Assembly: GCA_027067775.1 (NCBI GenBank)
Contig: JAMOVK010000042.1
Span: forward strand, 1 to 50,692
Source of the DNA: Deltaproteobacteria bacterium
Lineage (GTDB): Bacteria; Desulfobacterota; Dissulfuribacteria; Dissulfuribacterales; QOAL01
Direction: 5' to 3'
DNA: 50,692 bases
This document shows, in pieces, positions 26,067 to 33,908 of this stretch (position 1 is the first letter of the stretch; each line of letters begins with the position of its first letter). The position numbers were made by a program, and so were the translations under genes. A model generated the notes under the pieces. It was not told the origin of the DNA, did no database searches, and saw only the letters and a list, made by a program, of their open reading frames with translations.

Positions 26067-28724
26067 TCATGGACCCACAATAACAAGCACATAAGCATGT
26101 GAATTGAAATAGCGTTTTGCAGCCAAAACCACATCCTGTGGACTCACCTTCTGGACAAGCTGAGGATATCTGTCAGAAAAATCATAACCAAGCCCTAGAA
26201 GTTCGTTAATAGCCATGTCCATGGCCTTCGATCCTGGTGTCTGGAGGGATATCTGGTGTCTGCCAATAAGCCAGTTCTTGGCCCGCTCCACTTCTGCAGC
26301 CTCCGGGGCTTCTTCCTGTATCCTATACAGTTCCCTCCACATTCCCTTTTGGGCCTTTTGTTTTTTTTCTGGTGAACATGCTATGTATGTGGCTATAAAA
26401 CCATAATCAACACCAAAGTTGATAAAGGAAGTCACGGCATAGGCTAGTGATTCCTTGTCCCGGAGTTCTTTAAAGAGTCTTCCACCCTGTCCGGCAAGTA
26501 TAGCATTTAGGACTTCCAGAGGAAACCTGTCATTGCTAGATAGAGAGGTACCCATGAATCCAAGCACTATGTGTTCCTGCTGCTTATCCCTATAGATGTT
26601 TATCACCTTAGGAGATGTTAGGGCTTGGGGATCGGGTGGAGACGGAAGAAAGCCCTTGGCCTGGTTTTGCCAGTTCTTTAATAGAATGGACAACTCGCTT
26701 TTTAACTGATTAGTATCAAAGTCTCCAACTACGGCAATGACCGCCCTGTCCGGCACCGCATAGTCCTGGTAAAGGGACATAAGGTCATCCTTTGAAAACC
26801 GCATAACATTTTCAGGTGTGCCAAGCACATTCATCGAGTAAGGATGCGGTGAGAATAGCTGTTTTCTGAACTCTCTTACTGCTACAGATACCATATTGTC
26901 ATCCTGGCGTTTAATGGCAGCGAGGATTTGAGGCTTGAGCTTTTCAACCTCTCTTTCAGGAAAGGTGGGGGAAAGCAATATCTCAGTAAGAATTGCCAGT
27001 CCCTTTCTAAAGGTCTCACTTGTAAATCTGCCTTTCAGGCCAAAGGAGTTTTGGCCTGAAAAACCGTTAATATGGGCCCCCATGCCGTCTATGATTTCGG
27101 AAATGGCCTGGGCGCTGTGAAGACTGGTGCCCTTTGTCCATGCCTTGCCCAGCATGTTGAATATCCCATTGTTGGCCTTATTCTCGTATCTGAGTCCTCC
27201 AGGCATGACAATTCTGATTCCTACAGTTGGCAGGTCATGGCTCTCAAGGCAAAGCAGGGTGATTCCATTCCCAATGGTAAACCGCTGAACCCTGCCTTTT
27301 GTGCCTGTTTCAGCCATGGAAATCAGGCTGGCTGATTCCTTGTTTGATGCTTGATCCAAGGCATTTTTCAGATCTTGATCACTGAAGGTGACATTTGAGT
27401 CTTCCGGAAAGACAATGGAGACGTTTATTTTTAATGGATTTAAATACCTTTGAGCCACATCCATGATATCTTTTGGTGTTACCTCTTTGACTTTTTTGAG
27501 ATACTCCATTTCTTTGGCTGCATCTCCTGCCAAGATCTGGAATATCCCAAGTTTTCTGGCCTCTCCCTCCATGGTTTCCTGGCTATAAAGAAAATCGGTT
27601 ACAAGCTGGGTTTTGGCTTTGGTCAAGTCTTTTGGAGACACCTCTTGTTTTTTTAGCTTGTCCAGCTCTCTAAAGAGACTGACAAGCACTTTCTGCAGAT
27701 TGTGAGGATCAATATCTGCGGTTATCTCGAAAAGGCCAGGACCAGCAGGAGTAAAGGCTGATGCATCAATGGAATGAACAAGTTGCAACTGGTTTTTTAG
27801 CCTGGAGACAAGAAGGGAACTTTCTCCGTCAGACAGCAAAGAAGATAGCAGATCCAGGGCCGGGACATCTTGTCCGGTAAAACTGGGAAGGCCAGAAAAG
27901 GAAAGGGCCAGGTAACCTTCGTTGCAATCCATGGATGTCTTTATGATTCTTGGCCCTTTTTGTGGAGGCTCTTCAGGAAATGACTGCTTTAAGCATTCCT
28001 TTTTATCTTCCTTACCAAAAAACTGTTCGATCTTTGCCAATGCATCCTTGGCATTGACATCCCCTGTTACTATAACAGCCATGTTGCAGGGCCTGTAATG
28101 TTTTGCCATGTAGGCAAGGATGTCTTGTCTTGTAAAGGAGGAGACAGTCTCTTCGTAACCGATAATTGGGCGCCTGTAGGGATAAACCTGATAAGAGATC
28201 CTCATCAGGTTTTCAAAAAGCCTCGTGTGCGGATTGTCGAGGCGCATCTTCATCTCTTCAAGCACGACCTTTTTTTCCCTTTCAAGCTCTTCCGGGTCGA
28301 ATTTTGAGTGAAAGACCGCATCTTCCAATATGTCCAGGGCAGTAGTCAGATGCCGTGACGGAACAACACAGTGATATACCGTATAATCATAAGATGTGTA
28401 GGCATTTATGGTCCCACCTAAAGCCTCTACTGTGGCGGCTAATTCCCCAGGTTTTCTCTTATCCGTGCCTTTGAAGATCATGTGTTCAATAAGATGGGTT
28501 ATGCCTGCCTGTTCTTCTGTCTCGTATGCGCTGCCTGCCTTTACCCATACCTGTACAGCTACTACCGGAGCCCTGTGGCTTTCTTTAACCACCCCCGTCA
28601 GGCCATTGGTTAAGACTTTTGTGAACAGCCCTGTCATTTCTGAAGCTGCCTGGGTCATGCCTGCACTAAAGATGAAGATGGAACCAATGCTGAGTAGCAA
28701 GATCAGAAGGGGTATTCTGTTCAT
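26067..28724 (-). CDS. M16-family zinc peptidase, two-domain, exported
   Basis: This 885-residue protein has a signal peptide (LLILLLSIGSIFIFSAGMTQA, about 5-26) and two M16 modules. The N-terminal module has the inverted zinc motif HLIEH (H77, E80, H81) and the downstream glutamate helix LEREKKVVLEEM. The second module begins near residue 470 and lacks HxxEH at the matching place (GIFNMLGKAWTKG), so it is a non-catalytic half that closes the chamber, as in pitrilysin-type and PqqL-like proteases. It also has the KELRDKESLAYAV substrate-clamp motif. It likely degrades peptides in the periplasm. SD AGGAGA. It is followed 3 bases later by nadK, with no obvious functional link. Confidence 0.93.
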   Translation of the reverse strand: MNRIPLLILLLSIGSIFIFSAGMTQAASEMTGLFTKVLTNGLTGVVKESHRAPVVAVQVWVKAGSAYETEEQAGITHLIEHMIFKGTDKRKPGELAATVEALGGTINAYTSYDYTVYHCVVPSRHLTTALDILEDAVFHSKFDPEELEREKKVVLEEMKMRLDNPHTRLFENLMRISYQVYPYRRPIIGYEETVSSFTRQDILAYMAKHYRPCNMAVIVTGDVNAKDALAKIEQFFGKEDKKECLKQSFPEEPPQKGPRIIKTSMDCNEGYLALSFSGLPSFTGQDVPALDLLSSLLSDGESSLLVSRLKNQLQLVHSIDASAFTPAGPGLFEITADIDPHNLQKVLVSLFRELDKLKKQEVSPKDLTKAKTQLVTDFLYSQETMEGEARKLGIFQILAGDAAKEMEYLKKVKEVTPKDIMDVAQRYLNPLKINVSIVFPEDSNVTFSDQDLKNALDQASNKESASLISMAETGTKGRVQRFTIGNGITLLCLESHDLPTVGIRIVMPGGLRYENKANNGIFNMLGKAWTKGTSLHSAQAISEIIDGMGAHINGFSGQNSFGLKGRFTSETFRKGLAILTEILLSPTFPEREVEKLKPQILAAIKRQDDNMVSVAVREFRKQLFSPHPYSMNVLGTPENVMRFSKDDLMSLYQDYAVPDRAVIAVVGDFDTNQLKSELSILLKNWQNQAKGFLPSPPDPQALTSPKVINIYRDKQQEHIVLGFMGTSLSSNDRFPLEVLNAILAGQGGRLFKELRDKESLAYAVTSFINFGVDYGFIATYIACSPEKKQKAQKGMWRELYRIQEEAPEAAEVERAKNWLIGRHQISLQTPGSKAMDMAINELLGLGYDFSDRYPQLVQKVSPQDVVLAAKRYFNSHAYVLVIVGP

Positions 28725-28765
28725 GGGAGCTTCTCCTATAAATTAAAAAGTTGTTTTCGACCGAC

Positions 28766-28790
28766 TTGGTAATTTGGTAATATTGGTAAT
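28766..28790. repeat. Three direct copies of TTGGTAAT upstream of the YTD cluster
   Basis: TTGGTAAT occurs at 28766-28773, 28774-28781 and 28783-28790, with a partial fourth copy after. It lies in the 270-base divergent region between the M16 gene and the YedE-like gene. Short tandem copies could be regulator-binding sites, or simple slippage in AT-rich DNA. Confidence 0.5.
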
Positions 28791-28853
28791 AATGGTTTTT
28801 TAAGATTACAGATTCCTTGAAAATTTGCCACTGAATGGTCATTCAACTAATCC

Positions 28854-28882
28854 TTGACACAGTGCGTGAATTTTGGTACGTA
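28854..28882 (+). promoter_or_regulatory. Weak candidate promoter for the YTD cluster
   Basis: A perfect -35 TTGACA (28854-28859) is followed after 17 bases by TACGTA, a poor -10, within a GTACGTAC palindrome (about 28876-28883). The palindrome at the -10 would suit an operator or activator-dependent promoter. This is the best candidate upstream of the YedE-like gene, but weak. Confidence 0.3.
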
Positions 28883-28995
28883 CGAATTCAATTTGGAAAA
28901 AATATTAATAACTTTAATGTTCTCTTCATGCAATGCTAATCCTTATTAACCTGTGCAATCATTATTAACCATCATGTTGAGGAGGGGAGCGTCCT

Positions 28996-30345
28996 ATGAG
29001 CGACGGTTTGTTTAAGGAAAAGGTAAGGAACTTTTTCAAGATCCTTTGCCAGACTGAATGGAATGCAACGGCTGCTGGCCTTATAGTTGCGCTTTTAAGC
29101 ATACTTATAATGGCTTGGTGGAGGCCCTGGGGAGCAGTCGGAGCCATTAGGAACTGGGGGGAATGGATACTTTACGGTGTGGGCATTTTTGATGCCCGGC
29201 CTGCCTCCGTTGTTGTCAGCTCGGGTTCTGTAATTGGAATCGGTTTTCTAGCCGGGGCATTTATATCCGCTTGTCTTGGAAATGACTTTTCCTTCAAATT
29301 TCCTCCTCCTTGGGAATTGGTAAAGGCAATAATAGCTGGAATCCTTATGGGAATTGGTTCTGCCTTTGCTGGAGGCTGCAATGTTGGCGGGATGTACAAC
29401 GCCATTGGAAACCTTGCAGCCAACGGATTTACCATGTGGTTAGGTTTGGTTGTGGGAGTAGTTCTCGGGCTTAAATACATATACTGGGAGATGGAACACA
29501 TAACATGGGGCACATCTGGAGGGAAGAATTTCGATTTCCCATATGGTCTCAAGATTCTAGTTGGCATTGTCGCATTGGTTGTCCTTATTTGGGGTGCTTA
29601 TTATTACTCAGGACAGAGTGATAATTATGTCAACTCACTAAGTGGCATCCTTCTTATCTCTGCCGGGCTTGGTTATACTATGCAGAGGGGGCGCTGGTGC
29701 ATGGTGCAGGCCTTTAGGGAGCCCCATATGACTGGGGACTGCACCCTTGCCAAGTCTGTTGCCTTGAGCATCCTGGTGCTAGCAATTGGTGCGGCAGTTC
29801 TAAAGTATGCTGTTCCGCAGCGGGGTTCTGCTGTGGCTGTTCAATCCATACTCAGTGAAGTGATAGACGAGATTGATCCGGATGAGGTTGATGACGAGGA
29901 ACTGGCCGATACCCTGGAGGATGTTATAGATGCGGCTGACCAGGCAGTGATAGCTGCAAGGCGTACCCTTGATCCGGTAAACTATGTCCGTGGAACCTTT
30001 GGCTGGGGTGGTGTCCTTGGAGGTTTTTTGTTCGGACTTGGAGCCATGTTTGCAGGTGGTTGCGGTTCTGGAACCTTGTGGCGCGTAGGCGAGGGGCAGA
30101 TGAAACTTTGGCTGGTGGTGCCTTTCTTTGGGATATCCAATGCCCTTATGACAAAATGGTTTCGGGCAATCCACATGGAAGGAGTTGGTCCCACCCATGA
30201 GGGATCGAAGCTGGGCATTCATCTTTATCTGCCAGACGCCCTTGGCTACGGTGGCACTATAGCCCTGGTAATGATCGCCATGGCACTTTGGTACATCATA
30301 GTTGATTGGAACGAGGACTCTAACAAGCTTATTGTAGAAATGTAA
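28996..30345 (+). CDS. YedE/YeeE-family sulfur transporter (YTD cluster)
   Basis: This 449-residue inner-membrane protein of the YeeE/YedE family imports sulfur compounds such as thiosulfate in characterised members. Two sulfur-transport repeats are visible, with the signature cysteines in AGGCNVGGMYN (first repeat) and AGGCGSGTLWR (second repeat), plus GRWCMVQAFREP between them. An unusual acidic stretch of about 40 residues (about 283-320; VIDEIDPDEVDDEELADTLE) lies between the halves. SD GAGGAGG. It is the first gene of a five-gene unit with TusA and DsrE, so the imported sulfur is probably handed to cytoplasmic carriers. Confidence 0.9.
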   Translation: MSDGLFKEKVRNFFKILCQTEWNATAAGLIVALLSILIMAWWRPWGAVGAIRNWGEWILYGVGIFDARPASVVVSSGSVIGIGFLAGAFISACLGNDFSFKFPPPWELVKAIIAGILMGIGSAFAGGCNVGGMYNAIGNLAANGFTMWLGLVVGVVLGLKYIYWEMEHITWGTSGGKNFDFPYGLKILVGIVALVVLIWGAYYYSGQSDNYVNSLSGILLISAGLGYTMQRGRWCMVQAFREPHMTGDCTLAKSVALSILVLAIGAAVLKYAVPQRGSAVAVQSILSEVIDEIDPDEVDDEELADTLEDVIDAADQAVIAARRTLDPVNYVRGTFGWGGVLGGFLFGLGAMFAGGCGSGTLWRVGEGQMKLWLVVPFFGISNALMTKWFRAIHMEGVGPTHEGSKLGIHLYLPDALGYGGTIALVMIAMALWYIIVDWNEDSNKLIVEM

Positions 30346-30391
30346 TTTCAGTTATGACTGAATTAAAATTATTATAGAAAAAGGAGGAAAC

Positions 30392-30649
30392 ATGAGCGAC
30401 ATCAAGATTGCCCCTGAAGGCTTAGAGGTAGCACGTACATTGGATGCTAAGGGATTAAGCTGTCCAATGCCCCTGCTGAGAACAAAAAAGGAGATAGAGA
30501 AGATCAACTCCGGTGAAATCCTTGAGGTCCTTGGAACAGATCCCGGTTCAAGGAACGATATTCCCGGGTGGTGTGCAAGGGCAGGGCATGAGTACCTTGG
30601 AGAGAGAGAAGACGAGGGTTTCATCCGTTTTTACGTAAGGAAGAAGTAA
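30392..30649 (+). CDS. tusA: TusA-family sulfur carrier
   Basis: This 85-residue TusA-like protein carries sulfur as a persulfide on the Cys of the CPxP motif (LSCPMPLLR, C24). The beta-alpha-beta fold motif LDAKGLSCP opens the domain after a short extension, and GEILEVLGTDPGS follows as in the family. A second Cys (GWCARAGHE, C61) is typical of TusA versions found beside DsrE/YedE. It would pass sulfane sulfur between the permease and DsrE or dissimilatory enzymes. SD AAGGAGG. Confidence 0.93.
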   Translation: MSDIKIAPEGLEVARTLDAKGLSCPMPLLRTKKEIEKINSGEILEVLGTDPGSRNDIPGWCARAGHEYLGEREDEGFIRFYVRKK

Positions 30650-30705
30650 AAAATACTAACTAGTTTTCTTCAAGAGCTTATTGGAGAAAGGGAGGTTTTA
30701 AACCT

Positions 30706-31038
30706 ATGGCTACTGATCCTAATAAACTTGGTATCTTTGTTACTTCTCCCCAGTATATGAGGCATGTCATCGGCGTCGCCGCTGCTGCCAAGAGGGCTGG
30801 GAAGAAGGTTATGGTATTTTTCACGTTTAAGTCAGTGCATCTGACAAAACATCCGGATTTTGTCAAACTGGCCAATCTGTGTGAAGTGGAAGATCTGGCT
30901 ATTTGTGCAGATAGCTACACCTGTGAAGGTTACGATGTAGAAAAGGATGTTCCAAAGGGATTGATTCCTCGTCAGATGAGAACGCAGGCCTATCATGGTG
31001 CCATTATTGACGAGTGTGGAAAGTATCTGGTCCTTTAA
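30706..31038 (+). CDS. DsrE-family sulfur-transfer protein
   Basis: This 110-residue DsrE/TusD-fold protein has an N-terminal strand GIFVTSPQ, a VIGVAAAAKRAGKKVMVFF helix-strand unit, and cysteines at 59, 67, 73 and 104. The Cys in CADSYTCEGYD is placed near the active cysteine of DsrE/TusD proteins. It is the third gene of the YTD unit and likely trades persulfide sulfur with TusA. SD GGGAGG. It could also be called a DsrE-like or peroxiredoxin-like family protein. Confidence 0.85.
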   Translation: MATDPNKLGIFVTSPQYMRHVIGVAAAAKRAGKKVMVFFTFKSVHLTKHPDFVKLANLCEVEDLAICADSYTCEGYDVEKDVPKGLIPRQMRTQAYHGAIIDECGKYLVL

Positions 31039-31055
31039 ACAGGAGGCTTAAAATT

Positions 31056-31397
31056 ATGGAATCCAAAAAGTGTTATTTTTTGATGCAAAATAGGATGTAT
31101 GCAGGAGATGCAGTACGTTCTGCCTTGGGTCTTGCCGTTGAGAATCACTATGCTTACCCGGTTTTCATGTATAATGAATATCCCCGTTTTTCCGATTATG
31201 TAAAGGAAAACATAGATTGGATAAGAGATATGGAAGGGGATGTCTTGGCTGTGGATGGAGAAGATGTCGAAGGTGTTGAACTGACGAAAATCACTCTAGA
31301 AGAGCTTGGCGAGAAGTTGAGAGAGGCCGATCTTATCATACCTTACGGACTGCCAAAGCAGAGCAAGACTCCACCACCGGCATGTTCAGAAGAGTAA
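31056..31397 (+). CDS. YTD-cluster protein, DsrE/DsrF-like fold suggested
   Basis: This 113-residue protein is the first of the two unnamed proteins of YTD clusters. An early strand KCYFLMQNRMYAGDAVRSALG, a strand-turn YPVFMYNEYP, a central VLAVDGEDVEG and a C-terminal strand ADLIIPYGLPKQS suggest a DsrE/F-like alpha/beta fold. There is one early Cys (C6) and one near the C terminus (PACSEE). The longest frame starts at 31014, but the ATG at 31056 has AGGAGG at good spacing and avoids overlap. Function unknown; by position a TusC/DsrF-like partner is plausible. Confidence 0.75.
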   Translation: MESKKCYFLMQNRMYAGDAVRSALGLAVENHYAYPVFMYNEYPRFSDYVKENIDWIRDMEGDVLAVDGEDVEGVELTKITLEELGEKLREADLIIPYGLPKQSKTPPPACSEE

Positions 31398-31415
31398 GAG
31401 GGGGAGGATAAGAAG

Positions 31416-31607
31416 ATGAGCGAAGAAAAAAAGATGAAAATATTGCACGTTTACAGGTCCGAGCCCAACGACGAAACCAATAAACTGGTAGAGATATTGA
31501 GCCGTGACAGGGATGCCATGGAATTCAAACTCTATGTCAACGATCCCAACTATGATACGTTAGTTCAAATGATCTTTGATGCAGACCAGACAGTTAGTTG
31601 GTGGTAA
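31416..31607 (+). CDS. Small YTD-cluster protein, possibly shortened DsrH/TusB-like
   Basis: This 63-residue protein is the last of the sulfur unit. It opens with a strand MKILHVYRSEPNDETNKL, like the N terminus of DsrH/TusB, and ends with YDTLVQMIFDADQTVSWW, like the DsrH/TusB C-terminal 'Y..(F/L)V.....D...W' end. The middle, with the catalytic Cys region of DsrH, is absent and the protein has no Cys. A strong GGGGGAGG SD and a terminator 30 bases downstream show that it is a real, complete gene. The assignment is an inference from motif shape only. Confidence 0.65.
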   Translation: MSEEKKMKILHVYRSEPNDETNKLVEILSRDRDAMEFKLYVNDPNYDTLVQMIFDADQTVSWW

Positions 31608-31637
31608 TAAGGTCTAAATAATCAAAACTAGAAAAAG

Positions 31638-31678
31638 AAAGGCCCCAGTTGATTTGCAAATTGGCTGGGGCCTTTTAT
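31638..31678 (+). terminator. Rho-independent terminator of the YTD cluster
   Basis: An 11-bp stem, AAAGGCCCCAG (31638-31648) and CTGGGGCCTTT (31665-31675), closes a loop that itself holds the palindrome ATTTGCAAAT. TTTTAT follows. It lies 30 bases after the last sulfur gene and ends the five-gene transcript before tolB. Confidence 0.9.
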
Positions 31679-31712
31679 ATTGCCTTAACAACATTTAAAA
31701 GGGGTTTGTTAA

Positions 31713-32978
31713 GTGGTTAGAAAATTTGTTCTGATAATCTTTTCTTTTCTGTTTTTTTATAGCCTGTCTCTTTCCCTGGTCTGGGCCAAGATTTTTATAG
31801 ATATAAATTCTCCTTTTTTTGAAAAAATTCCAATAGCAATTGAACAGCCAAGGCTGTCTGCGATAACTTATGAAAATAGGCAAATTTCTAGCAAGATCGT
31901 AAAATTTTTATCCAAGGATCTGTTATATCAGGGTTTTTTTTCCGTGTTTAATTCAATGTCGGAAACGGAAGATGAAAAAATCGACTACAAGGTCGTCTCC
32001 GACTTTTCCAGAAAGGGAAAGTCGGTCACAGTGGTAATGAGACTTTATGACCTTACAAACGGCTCTATGATTGTTGGCAGGCGTTACATCGGTTCCGCTT
32101 CTGACATTAGAAAGATGGCTCACCGCTTTGCAAACGAGATAGTGCTTGCCATCACCGGTCGTCCAGGCCTGACCTTGTCACGTTTTGTTTTTGTATCGGA
32201 AAATCCATCAGGGCGTGAAATCTATTCTGCAGATTTTGATGGCTCTGGCATCCGGCAAGAAACTCATCTTCATACTATTGTCATGTCTCCTCGTTATTCT
32301 CCTGATGGCCATTTTATTGCGTTTACCTCTTTCAGCACCGGAAGGCCTTGTCTCTATCTAAAGGATCTTGCCAGTGGTCTGATTAAAAAGATGGCATGCT
32401 TCCAGGGAGTTAATATGTCGCCGGCCTGGCATCCTTCCGGAAAGCGTCTTGCAGTTACTCTAAGCAAGGCAGGCAGTCCGGATATATACATGATAGATCT
32501 TGCAGGACGTATCCTGAAACGGCTGACAAGAGGGCCTGGAATCAATGTTTCGCCTTCTTTTTCTCCCGATGGGCAAAAGCTGGTCTTTGTGTCAGACAGG
32601 GCAGGGGGACCGCAACTGTACATTTTGAACCTTGTCTCTGGCAAGATCACAAGGCTTACCTATTCAGGAAGTTACAATACGGATCCCCAGTGGTCACCAG
32701 TAGGCGATAGGATTGTATATGTTAGTCGTATATCAGGACGATTCCAGATATTTACCATCTCACCAGAGGGGGGAGATCCGGTTCAGCTTACCTTTGAAGG
32801 CAACAATGAAAATCCGTCTTGGTCACCAGATGGAAGGCAAATACTCTTTTGTTCCAATAGGATTGGTGGTAATAAGCATCTGTTTGTAATGCAGGCCAAC
32901 GGTCAGGACCAGAGACTTGTTGTTCAATTTGGTCATCGCGATTATTTTCCATTTTGGGGTCCTAACACCTTTAAGTAG
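31713..32978 (+). CDS. tolB: Tol-Pal system protein TolB
   Basis: This 421-residue periplasmic protein of the Tol-Pal envelope system supports outer-membrane invagination at division. A signal peptide (VRKFVLIIFSFLFFYSLSLSLVWA) is followed by the TolB N-terminal alpha/beta domain (about 27-165) and a six-bladed beta-propeller (about 170-420) with repeated WSPDG-type blade ends: PRYSPDG, PAWHPSGKRLA, PSFSPDGQKL, PQWSPVGDR, PSWSPDGRQ. The start is GTG with AAAAGGGG upstream. cpoB follows after 12 bases; a pal gene, normally in between, is missing. Confidence 0.95.
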   Translation: MVRKFVLIIFSFLFFYSLSLSLVWAKIFIDINSPFFEKIPIAIEQPRLSAITYENRQISSKIVKFLSKDLLYQGFFSVFNSMSETEDEKIDYKVVSDFSRKGKSVTVVMRLYDLTNGSMIVGRRYIGSASDIRKMAHRFANEIVLAITGRPGLTLSRFVFVSENPSGREIYSADFDGSGIRQETHLHTIVMSPRYSPDGHFIAFTSFSTGRPCLYLKDLASGLIKKMACFQGVNMSPAWHPSGKRLAVTLSKAGSPDIYMIDLAGRILKRLTRGPGINVSPSFSPDGQKLVFVSDRAGGPQLYILNLVSGKITRLTYSGSYNTDPQWSPVGDRIVYVSRISGRFQIFTISPEGGDPVQLTFEGNNENPSWSPDGRQILFCSNRIGGNKHLFVMQANGQDQRLVVQFGHRDYFPFWGPNTFK

Positions 32979-32990
32979 AGGTTTTTTATT

Positions 32991-33824
32991 ATGACAAAGA
33001 GCTTTTCTAGAAAATACCGCAACCTTTTTTATGGGATAACCTTGATGATTCTGTTTTCTGGCTGTGCCCCCCAGGCTCAGATAGATATGCTAGAACGCAA
33101 TGTGTCAGGGCTTCAAATAGAGACTCATCGAATCGGCGAAGAGGTACGGAATATGAAGCGTCAGATGACAGAGCTTCAGGGCCAGGCTGAACAAGGAAGC
33201 CGCAAGTCCATTGCAAGACTTAACGCCAGGATAGATAATCTTGAAAGTGAGCTAATGAGGCTAAATGGCCTTGTTGATCAGATTAAATATAACCAGGAAA
33301 GAGAAGAGGCTGAACTTGCTCAACTTAAACAGGACATACAAAATGTCGTTGATAAGGCCAACAGATCCGCATCTGCTGTGGGCACGGTTACTACCACACA
33401 AAAGAGCCAGGAAGTAAAGAAGACTACTGTAGAAAAGGCCCCGGTTGTAGAAAAAACTCAGGATCTTTACCAGGAGGGGTTAGAGCTGTTCCGATTGAAA
33501 AAATATCAGGAAGCCAAAAAGGCCTTTAGGGACTTTATAAAGCAGCATCCAAATTCTTCCATGGTTGCAAATGCACATTTTTGGATAGGAGAATGCGAGT
33601 ACAGGCAATCCAGGTATGAGGAGGCCATTCTGGAATACAACAAGGTAATAAGCAAGTTTCCCAAGAGTAACAAGGTACCTGATGCATTGCTCAAGCAGGG
33701 GTTTGCCTTTGCAAAACTTGGAGACAAGGAAAGTGCAAGGATTCTTTTGCAAAAGCTTGTAAAAAAATACCCCCATACTCCTCAGGCAAAGGCAGCCAAA
33801 AGGCAGTTAAGGCTTCTGAGGTGA
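32991..33824 (+). CDS. cpoB: Cell division coordinator CpoB/YbgF, lipoprotein type
   Basis: This 277-residue protein has a lipoprotein signal with lipobox ILFSGC (Cys at about 24), an N-terminal coiled coil (about 30-110; the trimerisation part in CpoB), a linker rich in Lys/Val/Thr, and TPR repeats (about 155-275: LYQEGLELFRLKKYQEA, AHFWIGECEYRQSRYEEAI, DALLKQGFAFAKLGDKE). CpoB links Tol energy state with peptidoglycan synthesis in E. coli. E. coli CpoB is not lipidated, but predicted lipidation is common in deltaproteobacteria. It follows tolB directly. Confidence 0.92.
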   Translation: MTKSFSRKYRNLFYGITLMILFSGCAPQAQIDMLERNVSGLQIETHRIGEEVRNMKRQMTELQGQAEQGSRKSIARLNARIDNLESELMRLNGLVDQIKYNQEREEAELAQLKQDIQNVVDKANRSASAVGTVTTTQKSQEVKKTTVEKAPVVEKTQDLYQEGLELFRLKKYQEAKKAFRDFIKQHPNSSMVANAHFWIGECEYRQSRYEEAILEYNKVISKFPKSNKVPDALLKQGFAFAKLGDKESARILLQKLVKKYPHTPQAKAAKRQLRLLR

Positions 33825-33908
33825 AGTTGAACTGTTGATAACAACAGTGTGGTGCCGTGTATGGTGTTTATCTCAGAGAAATCAAAAAAGTCAACAAGGT
33901 CATTCTTT

